A DNA stretch of 5,218 bases, from contig JAHFNP010000007.1 of NCBI GenBank assembly GCA_023267245.1, positions 1-5,218 of the forward strand, read 5' to 3'. The stretch comes from Candidatus Nomurabacteria bacterium. GTDB taxonomy: Bacteria; Patescibacteriota; Minisyncoccia; Phycocordibacterales; UBA9973. Below are positions 1-5,218 of the stretch, in pieces. The position numbers were made by a program, and so were the translations under genes. Each line of letters begins with the position of its first letter. Position 1 is the first letter of the stretch. The notes below the pieces were generated by a model. The model had not been told where the DNA came from. It saw nothing but the letters and a program-made list of their open reading frames with translations, and searched no databases.

Positions 1-578
1 AATGTCGTAATAGTCTCGCCCCCGCCTGCATTGCCTTGTGAAGCATGGCGGGCAGGTTCTTTTGCCTGTCTTACAACAATCTTCTCGCTTGTGAGCTTAT
101 CCAGATCAAATGCATGAAGCGGCTGACCGCAGTCATACATAACAATGTTTGCCGCGTCGACAATATTATTTATGCTTCTCTGACCAATCGACTCCAAATG
201 TTCCTTGACCCAACTAGGACTAGGGCCAACTTTTACATTTCTGATAATCCGCCCCATGTAACGCCTGCATTTTTCACTTTCGATTTTTATCTGAAGATTC
301 GTAGGTTTTGGTTCAGGCACCTTATACATAGGTGTCGGATCTTTAAAAGGAACATTCAATAGCCCTGCGATTTCTCGAGCGACGCCTTGATGGCTAAGTA
401 AATCATGAGCTCTGTCAGGCAAAATTTTCAAATCAAAAATCCAATCTTCATTATTGTTAAACACCGAGTGTTCAACACTTTCTACTTCACAGAGCTGAAA
501 GGTAAAAACATCCGCCAACTTTTCAGCGTTGGGAATTTCAGGAACATAACTTTTTAGCCAATTGTAAGATATTTTCAT
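1..578 (-). CDS. pheT: Phenylalanyl-tRNA synthetase beta subunit, 5' part, lacking the OB-fold tRNA-binding domain
   Basis: This is the beta subunit of the heterotetrameric cytoplasmic enzyme that charges tRNA-Phe; in the family it carries the editing (B3/B4) and tRNA-recognition domains. The frame stays open from the ATG at 578-576 to the left edge, giving 192 residues of a protein usually near 700-800. It opens with MKISYNWLKSYV, the typical PheT N-terminus. The conserved segment LPDRAHDLLSHQGVAREIA (residues 53-71) and the B3-type segment RSINNIVDAANIVMYDCGQP, followed by LHAFD (134-158), confirm identity. In E. coli-type PheT about 100 residues of OB-fold/EMAP-like domain separate the N-terminal block from the PNRAD segment; here only about 10-15 residues do, so that domain is absent. 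Residues 175-186 (PARHASQGNAGG) appear to be an in-frame insertion within an expected AKEGET segment. The start is one base after the pheS stop. A GAGG at about 17 bases upstream is too far to act as a Shine-Dalgarno, so translational coupling with pheS is likely. Identity is certain; the rest of the gene is not visible. Confidence 0.96.
   Translation of the reverse strand, partial: MKISYNWLKSYVPEIPNAEKLADVFTFQLCEVESVEHSVFNNNEDWIFDLKILPDRAHDLLSHQGVAREIAGLLNVPFKDPTPMYKVPEPKPTNLQIKIESEKCRRYMGRIIRNVKVGPSPSWVKEHLESIGQRSINNIVDAANIVMYDCGQPLHAFDLDKLTSEKIVVRQAKEPARHASQGNAGGGETITT
21..56 (-). repeat. In-frame palindromic mini-element inside pheT (36 bases, encodes PARHASQGNAGG)
   Basis: On the plus strand, CCCGCCTGC at 21-29 pairs with GCATGGCGGG at 43-52 (nine base pairs, one bulged T at 46) around a 13-base loop. 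The hairpin sits in a GC-rich patch inside otherwise AT-richer coding DNA. Removing 12 codons (21-56) restores AKE-GETITTL, which matches the usual PheT pattern AKEGET at this point. From memory, PARHAS-type peptides recur in unrelated Parcubacteria proteins, but this was not searched. The element boundaries are estimated from the hairpin and the protein comparison. No target-site duplication is obvious. Confidence 0.6.
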
Positions 579-579
579 A

Positions 580-1311
580 TTAAAACTGATTCAACCTCAA
601 ATCTCCCTGATAAAACAACCGGATATCTGGAATGCCGAACTTGATCATTGTAAGACGGTCGACACCGAAACCGAAAGCAAAACCCTGATATTTTTGCGGA
701 TCGAGGCCGCAGTTTTGCAAAACATTCGGATGCACCATACCGGCGCCTAGAACCTCCATCCACTTGCCGTTATGTCTAACATCAACTTCAAAGCCCGGTT
801 CAACGAAAGGAAAAAAGCTTGGGCGAAGGCGGATCTCCGCATCAGTACCCAAGAACTTTTTAAAAAAATCAGATAAAACCCATTTCATATTGGCGACATT
901 TATGTCCTTGCCGACCATCAAGCCTTCCATCTGAAAAAATTGCATTTCATGCCCGGCATCGGTCGCTTCATTGCGGAAAACTTTGCCCGGCACGACGATC
1001 GCAAACGGCGGTTCTTTGTTTTCTTTTACAAATTGCTCCATGAAGCGCACTTGGGTATTTGAAGTATGAGTGCGCAAAACATATCCCGGTTTGTCTTTTA
1101 TAAAAAAAGTATCCTGCATATCGCGCGCCGGGTGATCCTTGGGGAAATTAAGCGCGTCGAAGTTGTGCCACTCGTCTTCAAGTTCCGGACCAAGGGCAAC
1201 CTCAAAACCCATATTAGAAAATATTGAAACTATTTCATTAATAATTATTGATATCGGATGCTCACTGCCTTTTTGTTCTTTTTCCATAGAATTTTCTAGT
1301 ATTTGCGCCAT
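580..1311 (-). CDS. pheS: Phenylalanyl-tRNA synthetase alpha subunit, short form without N-terminal coiled coil
   Basis: This is the catalytic subunit of PheRS (class II): it activates phenylalanine with ATP and transfers it to tRNA-Phe in an alpha2-beta2 complex with PheT. Visible blocks are motif 1 region HPARDMQDTF (60-69), the THTS segment (81-84), motif 2 from GKVFRNEATDAGHEMQFF (109-126) to QMEG (130), FPFVEPGFEVDV (167-178), GAGMVHPNVL (189-198) and motif 3 GFAFGFGVDRL (210-220), ending DLRLNQF. The catalytic core is complete with no missing key segment. The protein is 243 residues against roughly 320-350 in E. coli-type enzymes; the missing part is the N-terminal coiled-coil arm of about 80-90 residues that contacts tRNA. 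The DNA upstream does not encode it in another frame, so this is not a frameshift. The start is uncertain: ATG at 1311 overlaps the upstream small gene by 16 bases, while ATG at 1287 (MEKEQKGSEHP) begins 8 bases after its stop. Neither has a clear ribosome site. pheT follows after one base, so the two are co-transcribed. Confidence 0.96.
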   Translation of the reverse strand: MAQILENSMEKEQKGSEHPISIIINEIVSIFSNMGFEVALGPELEDEWHNFDALNFPKDHPARDMQDTFFIKDKPGYVLRTHTSNTQVRFMEQFVKENKEPPFAIVVPGKVFRNEATDAGHEMQFFQMEGLMVGKDINVANMKWVLSDFFKKFLGTDAEIRLRPSFFPFVEPGFEVDVRHNGKWMEVLGAGMVHPNVLQNCGLDPQKYQGFAFGFGVDRLTMIKFGIPDIRLFYQGDLRLNQF

Positions 1312-1523
1312 TCAAGAGAATAATGATGATTACCAAGATGCTTCAAAACATACATGCCATTTTGTCCCGGAACTTTAAGATCCGCCTTGCGATCTGCTGA
1401 TGTCTTGGCGTTTTCAAATGCATCTAGCACATATGAGTCACTCCAATGATGCCTTAAGTAATCCAGGCCGTGATCAACATCACCATTATTTTCGATATTG
1501 CAATCGTGTATTGTCGTAATCAT
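1296..1523 (-). CDS. Small hypothetical protein, 75 residues, upstream of pheS
   Basis: I do not recognise this protein. The frame is open from GTG at 1529, but ATG at 1523 is the better start, because a perfect TATAAT at 1537-1532 would place the transcription start near 1525, downstream of the GTG. From that ATG the product is 75 residues, starting MITTIHDCNIENNGDVDHG and ending NHHYSLEWRKY. It has no signal peptide, membrane segment or coiled coil that I can see. It is rich in histidine (7), with an acidic first half and a more basic second half, and has only two cysteine-or-proline residues (C8, P52), so it does not look like a zinc finger. It lies between trhO and pheS in the same direction, overlaps or abuts pheS, and has its own promoter, which argues that it is expressed. 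It is not the missing PheS N-terminus, and it has a single Phe codon, so it is not a Phe attenuator leader. Reality as a gene is likely; function is unknown. Confidence 0.65.
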   Translation of the reverse strand: MITTIHDCNIENNGDVDHGLDYLRHHWSDSYVLDAFENAKTSADRKADLKVPGQNGMYVLKHLGNHHYSLEWRKY

Positions 1524-1531
1524 ATGCACTG

Positions 1532-1540
1532 ATTATACCA
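1532..1540 (-). promoter_or_regulatory. Extended -10 promoter overlapping the trhO stop codon
   Basis: On the minus strand TGGTATAAT (1540-1532) is a perfect extended -10 element (TGnTATAAT). The TAA inside it is also the trhO stop codon (1535-1533). No good -35 is seen at 16-18 bases upstream, which is tolerable for an extended -10. The expected start, about seven bases downstream, is A1525, two bases before the ATG at 1523, so the transcript for the small gene (and probably pheS-pheT) would be essentially leaderless. Confidence 0.55.
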
Positions 1541-2468
1541 AATCGACTTCCACGGGGCTAATTTTGCGGCCATTCCTGTCTAAGACGCATCCGCCCTCAC
1601 AAAAGGCTTGTCCGCCTCCAGTTTCAAGGCATTTTTCACAAGCGATGAAATGCCGGTGGCAGGCTAAATTGGCGCAATTTATAAAGTTCTCCGACTCTTC
1701 TTTGCATAGATCGCAACGGCCGATAATTTCATGCTTCGGATCATCTGTGTAAAAACCCATGAGCACCCGATTATCAAAAACATAAAGCTTACCCTTAAAA
1801 TCTTCATTCGGATAAAGCTCCATATAGCTGACGATGCCGCCGTCGAGCTGGTAGACATCAGTGAATCCTTGCGTGATCAAAAATCCTGACGCCTTCTCAC
1901 AACGAACCCCGCCAGTGCAGACAGTCAAGACAGTTTTATTTTTAAGGTGTGAAATCGATTCGACCACTTTGGACAAATCTCTAAAATTTAAAAGCGGCAT
2001 CAAAATAGATCCTTCAAAGTGACCGGCATTCTGTTCATAAATATTGCGCATGTCGACGATATAAAATTCCTTTTTAGGCATCCCCTCGACCTTGCTCGGG
2101 GCAAGCCATTCATGCAATTCTTCCGGCTTCAAATGAACGCCGGTGATAATATTCGGATCTATGTCGCAGACGCCCAAATTCAAGCTTACTATTTCAGAAC
2201 GGACTTTTACAGAAAGTTTTCTGAAAGCTCGGCCAGTGCCTACGCTTTTTTTCCAATGGATATTTTGGAATCTGCTGTCCTTTTCAAGTTCTTCAATATA
2301 TTTTTCCGTATTTATTAATATCCCCTCGACGGTCGCATTGATACCCTCTTTAGCTATAATAATCCGCCCCTTCAAATCTAAAGATTCGCAAAGTTCCATT
2401 TGCTTCTTCATCTCCGCTTCCGGATCTTCAATAAAAACATATTTATAAAATAGTAATATTTGTTGCAT
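1533..2468 (-). CDS. trhO: tRNA uridine(34) hydroxylase TrhO, rhodanese family (YceA/UPF0176)
   Basis: TrhO makes 5-hydroxyuridine at the wobble position (U34) of certain tRNAs, using molecular oxygen; the product is the precursor of cmo5U/mo5U modifications. The 311 residues show the full family layout. An N-terminal domain carries YKYVFIEDPE (8-17) and LKGRIIIAKEGINATVEG (32-49). A rhodanese domain (about 110-220) has IVDMRNIYE (137-145) and the active-site loop CTGGVRC (184-190, catalytic Cys184), followed by YQLDGGI (206-212). The C-terminal Cys-rich tail has C252, C255, C265, C270, C277, C280, C290 and C294, probably metal-binding as in relatives. Length is normal (E. coli about 350, Bacillus-type about 320). 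The ATG at 2468 is supported by the family N-terminus and by a promoter set just upstream. Residues 124-129 (PSKVEG) may be a short palindromic insertion between LHEWLA and the rhodanese core. The gene starts 22 bases after the helicase stop and its own stop lies in the next promoter. Confidence 0.95.
   Translation of the reverse strand: MQQILLFYKYVFIEDPEAEMKKQMELCESLDLKGRIIIAKEGINATVEGILINTEKYIEELEKDSRFQNIHWKKSVGTGRAFRKLSVKVRSEIVSLNLGVCDIDPNIITGVHLKPEELHEWLAPSKVEGMPKKEFYIVDMRNIYEQNAGHFEGSILMPLLNFRDLSKVVESISHLKNKTVLTVCTGGVRCEKASGFLITQGFTDVYQLDGGIVSYMELYPNEDFKGKLYVFDNRVLMGFYTDDPKHEIIGRCDLCKEESENFINCANLACHRHFIACEKCLETGGGQAFCEGGCVLDRNGRKISPVEVDLV
2082..2101 (-). repeat. Imperfect palindromic mini-element inside trhO (encodes PSKVEG)
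   Basis: The minus strand reads CCCCGAGCAAGGTCGAGGGG. The CCCC and GGGG ends pair, then GA pairs with TC across a two-base bulge, leaving a short loop. It lies in frame at codons 123-129, in the linker before the rhodanese core, where family members vary in length. The sequence resembles CCCCGAGC-GAAG-TCGAGGGG repeats that I recall from CPR and Bacteroidetes genomes; this is from memory and unsearched. The palindrome is weaker than the other two in the window, so it could be ordinary coding sequence. Confidence 0.35.
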
Positions 2469-2480
2469 ATTTATGCGTTT

Positions 2481-2508
2481 ATTATAGGTTTTAATGACTT
2501 AAAGTCAA
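2481..2508 (-). promoter_or_regulatory. Near-consensus sigma-70-type promoter for trhO, giving a 5' leader of about 6 bases
   Basis: On the minus strand TTGACT (-35, 2508-2503) is followed by a 16-base spacer and a perfect TATAAT (-10, 2486-2481). The -35 lies within the last helicase codons and the -10 falls in the 22-base gap. The expected start, about seven bases downstream, is A2474, six bases before the trhO ATG at 2468, leaving no room for a Shine-Dalgarno. This indicates that trhO can be transcribed independently of the helicase, as a leaderless or nearly leaderless message. Confidence 0.65.
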
Positions 2509-5218
2509 TTTTCTCAAATCGCAATATTGGCAATCTTTTTTACCGCAAGATTTGTCCCAGAAATCCAGATTTAATATCTCATTCACCACTTTATAAATAA
2601 TTTCTTTAAGCTCTTCAACTTCACTGTCTTCAATAAAGAATTTCTCTATCTTATATTCCCCCTTTTCATTCGGTTCGATGAAATCCAGCTCGCTCGAGAG
2701 CATTTTATACTTGCCTTCATCATAATTATCAAGAAGTATTTTGTAAAAAACTAATTGCCTTTTATATCTGCCGTCTCCGCTTTTAGTATTGCCCTCGATC
2801 TGATTCCTGGAAAGTGGCTTGCGGGTTTTGTAATCAACGACATTCACATCACTGCCACTTCCTAAAAATTCGATTTTATCTAATTTACCAGTGAGGTGAA
2901 CTTCAGCGCCGATATCAACTCCCCTGATATCAAACTCTGTTAAAACATTGCGCTCCCAAGACGGATAATATTTTTCATAATAACCGGACAGGGCTTTTTT
3001 GCCTTTTTCTAAAACTTCTTTAAAATCTTTATCTTTAAGCGGGAGCTTGCTTAAATAAAACTCAAAACTATTCGCCAGACTATCTTCGGACAAATCACGA
3101 TCTTTTAATTTAGAAAAGAAATCATTTAACGCATTGTGTACCGCCGTGCCATACATCGCATTTTTATCTTGAGCCTTTGGCAGTCTGACAAGGTTGGAAT
3201 AAAAATAATTCCAAGGACAGTCGAGATAATTGTTCAAGGCCGTAACCGACAAACCGTTTTTCTCTAAAATATTTTTTACAAACTCTTGATCAATCGGCTC
3301 ATAGTGTCTTTTATCCGACGCTTGAAACAATATATGCCTTTTATCTTCAAAATCTTTTTCAAAAGAAGAAGTATCTAGTGCTTCTATAAATTCTTTATTT
3401 ATTTCAGTTATGAATTGGCTCGGCAATTGTTCCCGACCACCATCACCTTCCCTTGAATATGTAATAGTCACAGCTTTTTTAGCCCGAGTCAGAGCCACAT
3501 AGAAAAGCCGGCGCTCGTCCGCATTATCATCATCTAAAACAATATCCTTAGATTTAAGTGAATAAATTTGAGGCAAGAGAGGCAGATATTTTATCGTCCG
3601 GCGATTGGCAAAATGCCCGTCAAAAGCCTGAACGATGTAAACAATATCGAACTCCAAGCCTTTAGAGCGATGCACGGTCATAAGCCTGACACGGCCTTTT
3701 AAGGCTGATCCTTTCCGCTTCTTGATAAATAATCCGTGCTTTTCAATCGTATCCAAATACTTGAAAAAATCTGAAAGCATCGCCTTGGGATTCGATTCCA
3801 CCAGACCCTTCATCTGATCGAAAAAAGTATTTATAATTTCAAGGCGCTCACGAAGATTTTTCTTATTTAAAATAGACCGAAGAATTCCTGATTCTTCAAA
3901 TACACGCTCGAATACAGTCAGTAAATTTTCATTCATAGCCAGTTTGGACCACTCGACTAAATTTACAGAAAATTTTAAAATCGAATCTATAGAAGACAGG
4001 CCGGCCTTCTCAAGCAAATCTTTCCTTTCGATAAGATCGTATAATTTTATTTTATTTTCATGACTAAAACGAAGAAGCTTATAAGTATCGAGCGGATTGA
4101 TAGAGAAATTTTCCAAATGCAAAGCTCTGGCTAAATATTCATCTTCGCCGTAGGAATTTACAGCCCTGAGCAATGTGACAATCTTTCTAATATCCGGATC
4201 AGTGAAAAGATCCTGATCTGATTCGATCATATGCGGGATGCCGAATTTATCAAGCATATTGGAAATAGAAAAAGCGTCTTTATTGTCCCTATAGAGCACA
4301 GCGATCTCCTCTTTTGGCACGCCGCTGTCGATCTTTAGCCTGATATCCTCAGCTAAAAAATAATTTTCATTTTCACTCTTGGAAAAAGAAGCCATGTGAA
4401 TCTTTTTATCTTCATGCGGAGCGTTGGCCTTGAGCTCGACCCGCCCCTGTAAAAGACTATGCGCTGAATCTAGAATAGTCTGAGTCGAACGATAATTCTC
4501 GACTAAATTGATAAGCTTGGCTTTTGGATATAGATCTTTGAAGTAAAAAAAGTTTTCGAGCGAGGCGCCTTGAAACCTGAAAATCGCCTGCTTTTCATCA
4601 CCGACGATAAAAATATTTGGATTTTCATGATAATTCATCAGGAGCTCAATGATGCGGTTCTGCGCGTTGTTAGTATCTTGGTGTTCATCGATTAAAACAT
4701 ATTGATACGCCTCTTGTAATGAAAGAAGGAGGTCTGAGTTTTTTCTTAAATTCTTCAGAACTTCCATGATCATGTCATTGAAGTCGTAAACCTTTCTCTT
4801 GGTAAGTTCCTCTTCATAAGCGGAGTAAATCAAAGACAGCTCAGAATTTTTCCTGATCTGCCTTTCGAGCTCCTTGTAAGAGCCTTTCATCTTACCCTTG
4901 TGAGCGCCGGACTCATAATACAAATCGGATATTTTTCTGAAATTATTTTCTTCTTCTTTTACGATTTTTTCAAAATCCGCCGGACTGAGACCCTCGCGCT
5001 TCAATTCATTGATCGTGCTTAAAATAGAACGAGTATAAAAATAATGATCGCCGAATGGGCGTAAAATATCTAAGGATCCGCCAGCTGGCGGATTATCAAT
5101 CAATTCCTCTATAATCGAAATCTGGTCTATCTCTGTAATCTGCCTCGAACCGATAATCCGAGGGAATTCTTCCGGATAGTTTTTGATCGTCTCATTGCAA
5201 AATCCATGAAAAGTATTA
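2491..5218 (-). CDS. UvrD/Rep-family superfamily 1 helicase fused to a PD-(D/E)XK (Fe-S) nuclease, 5' end outside window
   Basis: This is an ATP-dependent DNA helicase-nuclease, probably acting in double-strand-break end processing or repair, with the general layout of AddA/RecB/AdnB proteins but smaller. A TTG at 5103 is not the start: the frame continues to the right edge and encodes NTFHGFCNETIKNYP, which is helicase motif Ia, giving 908 visible residues. Walker A and the Q motif lie beyond the edge. Visible motifs (numbered from the window edge) are motif II DEHQDTN (177-183), motif III GDEKQAIFRFQGA (206-218), NYRS (241-244), motif V TVHRSKGLEF (514-523) and motif VI DERRLFYVALTRA (567-579). 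The nuclease follows: ALNNYLDCPWNYFY (C667), GTAVH (H694), GKLDKIEF (D780), VVDYKT (D795, K797) and QLVFY (Q821). Cys891, 896 and 899 near the C-terminus, with Cys667, match the four-Cys iron-staple pattern of AddB and Cas4 nucleases. Motif II has His where Phe or Tyr is usual (DEFQD). Residues 42-48 (NPPAGGS) appear to be an in-frame palindromic insertion. The specific pathway partner is unknown. Confidence 0.93.
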   Translation of the reverse strand, partial: NTFHGFCNETIKNYPEEFPRIIGSRQITEIDQISIIEELIDNPPAGGSLDILRPFGDHYFYTRSILSTINELKREGLSPADFEKIVKEEENNFRKISDLYYESGAHKGKMKGSYKELERQIRKNSELSLIYSAYEEELTKRKVYDFNDMIMEVLKNLRKNSDLLLSLQEAYQYVLIDEHQDTNNAQNRIIELLMNYHENPNIFIVGDEKQAIFRFQGASLENFFYFKDLYPKAKLINLVENYRSTQTILDSAHSLLQGRVELKANAPHEDKKIHMASFSKSENENYFLAEDIRLKIDSGVPKEEIAVLYRDNKDAFSISNMLDKFGIPHMIESDQDLFTDPDIRKIVTLLRAVNSYGEDEYLARALHLENFSINPLDTYKLLRFSHENKIKLYDLIERKDLLEKAGLSSIDSILKFSVNLVEWSKLAMNENLLTVFERVFEESGILRSILNKKNLRERLEIINTFFDQMKGLVESNPKAMLSDFFKYLDTIEKHGLFIKKRKGSALKGRVRLMTVHRSKGLEFDIVYIVQAFDGHFANRRTIKYLPLLPQIYSLKSKDIVLDDDNADERRLFYVALTRAKKAVTITYSREGDGGREQLPSQFITEINKEFIEALDTSSFEKDFEDKRHILFQASDKRHYEPIDQEFVKNILEKNGLSVTALNNYLDCPWNYFYSNLVRLPKAQDKNAMYGTAVHNALNDFFSKLKDRDLSEDSLANSFEFYLSKLPLKDKDFKEVLEKGKKALSGYYEKYYPSWERNVLTEFDIRGVDIGAEVHLTGKLDKIEFLGSGSDVNVVDYKTRKPLSRNQIEGNTKSGDGRYKRQLVFYKILLDNYDEGKYKMLSSELDFIEPNEKGEYKIEKFFIEDSEVEELKEIIYKVVNEILNLDFWDKSCGKKDCQYCDLRKLTLSH
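2495..2507. promoter_or_regulatory. 13-base inverted repeat overlapping the trhO -35 box
   Basis: TGACTT-A-AAGTCA (plus strand) is a perfect 6+1+6 inverted repeat covering most of the -35 element and part of the spacer, and it also spans the helicase stop region. The placement suits a repressor operator, but the arms are short and the sequence is constrained by the helicase C-terminus and the -35 box, so chance is quite possible. It has no U-tract on either side to suggest a terminator. Confidence 0.25.
5076..5093. repeat. Perfect 18-base palindrome inside the helicase gene (encodes NPPAGGS)
   Basis: ATCCGCCAGCTGGCGGAT at 5076-5093 is a perfect palindrome, identical on both strands, in AT-richer coding sequence. 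It is read in frame as part of N-PPAGG-S, between EELID and LDILRPFGDHYF. Relatives, as I recall them, go from a short helix directly into a YLRPFGDPYF-like segment, so the 6-7 residues look like an addition. The Pro-Gly-rich peptide would form a tolerable surface loop between helices. I recall the same TCCGCCAGCTGGCGGA sequence as a frequent repeat in Parcubacteria, unsearched. Confidence 0.65.

Noticed and set aside
207..218. Tandem CCTAGT CCTAGT in pheT (encodes PSPS)
   Set aside because: A single six-base duplication within a linker; too short to distinguish from chance.
45..362. Plus-strand open frame of 105 codons
   Set aside because: Lies entirely antisense to pheT, whose translation is unambiguous; the protein has no recognisable family.
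575..763. Minus-strand open frame of 62 codons
   Set aside because: Out-of-frame shadow of the pheS 3' end and the pheT start; Arg-rich low-quality translation.
1139..1378. Plus-strand open frame over the pheS start
   Set aside because: Antisense to pheS and the small gene, with no ribosome site and no family resemblance.
1312..1529. Small gene as a frameshifted PheS N-terminal coiled coil or as a Phe attenuator leader
   Set aside because: Its sequence has no coiled-coil pattern, contains one Phe codon only, and no terminator/antiterminator hairpins are seen before pheS.
1498..1752. Plus-strand open frame of 84 codons
   Set aside because: Antisense to the Cys-rich tail of trhO and the small gene; shadow.
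2019..2448. Two overlapping plus-strand open frames (99 and 101 codons)
   Set aside because: Both antisense to trhO; Phe/Ser-rich composition typical of complement reading of Lys/Glu-rich coding sequence.
2469..2490. Terminator between the helicase and trhO
   Set aside because: The only inverted repeat nearby is the 13-base operator-like one, AT-rich and without a following U-tract.
3998..4007. AGGCCGGCCT 10-base palindrome in the helicase gene
   Set aside because: Short, and it encodes ordinary family-like sequence (EKAGLSS) with no sign of inserted residues, unlike the three elements reported.
5101..5103. TTG as the helicase start codon
   Set aside because: The same frame continues upstream to the window edge and encodes the conserved motif Ia TFHGFCN, so the gene begins outside the window.

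Overview
The window is a gene-dense bacterial segment with every supported gene on the minus strand, so it reads right to left: the 3' part of a UvrD-family helicase-nuclease, trhO, a small unknown gene, pheS, and the 5' part of pheT. Intergenic gaps are nearly absent: 22 bases before trhO, a small-gene promoter that overlaps the trhO stop codon, overlapping or abutting genes around pheS, and one base between pheS and pheT. By eye it is moderately AT-rich, with TAA and TAG stops at the visible gene ends and no Shine-Dalgarno sequence at useful spacing before any start. Compact genes, a shortened phenylalanyl-tRNA synthetase and the style of the helicase-nuclease suggest Candidate Phyla Radiation (Patescibacteria, Parcubacteria-like). 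That placement is an inference from protein style and was not tested by a search.

Layout. Bases 2491-5218 hold a helicase fused to a PD-(D/E)XK nuclease with an apparent Fe-S cysteine set; its reading frame runs off the right edge, so the ATPase Walker A is outside the window. Bases 1533-2468 hold trhO, a rhodanese-family tRNA U34 hydroxylase, behind a near-consensus promoter set so close to the ATG that the mRNA should be almost leaderless. Bases 1296-1523 hold a 75-residue protein I do not recognise, again behind a TATAAT that overlaps the trhO stop and would give a nearly leaderless mRNA. Bases 580-1311 (pheS) and 578-1 (pheT, cut by the left edge) encode the two subunits of phenylalanyl-tRNA synthetase. 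Three of the five genes concern translation (tRNA wobble modification and tRNA charging).

Three things stand out. First, both PheRS subunits lack their accessory tRNA-binding parts: the PheS N-terminal coiled coil and the PheT OB-fold (EMAP-like) domain. Second, three different short GC-rich palindromic sequences lie inside three different coding sequences (pheT, trhO, helicase). Each is in frame, and each adds a short peptide where the family does not appear to need one. They look like protein-coding palindromic mini-elements, analogous in concept to the Rickettsia palindromic elements. Third, two promoters with perfect TATAAT boxes lie 8-12 bases from a start codon, suggesting leaderless transcription. 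No RNA genes, CRISPR arrays, insertion sequences or convincing terminators were seen.
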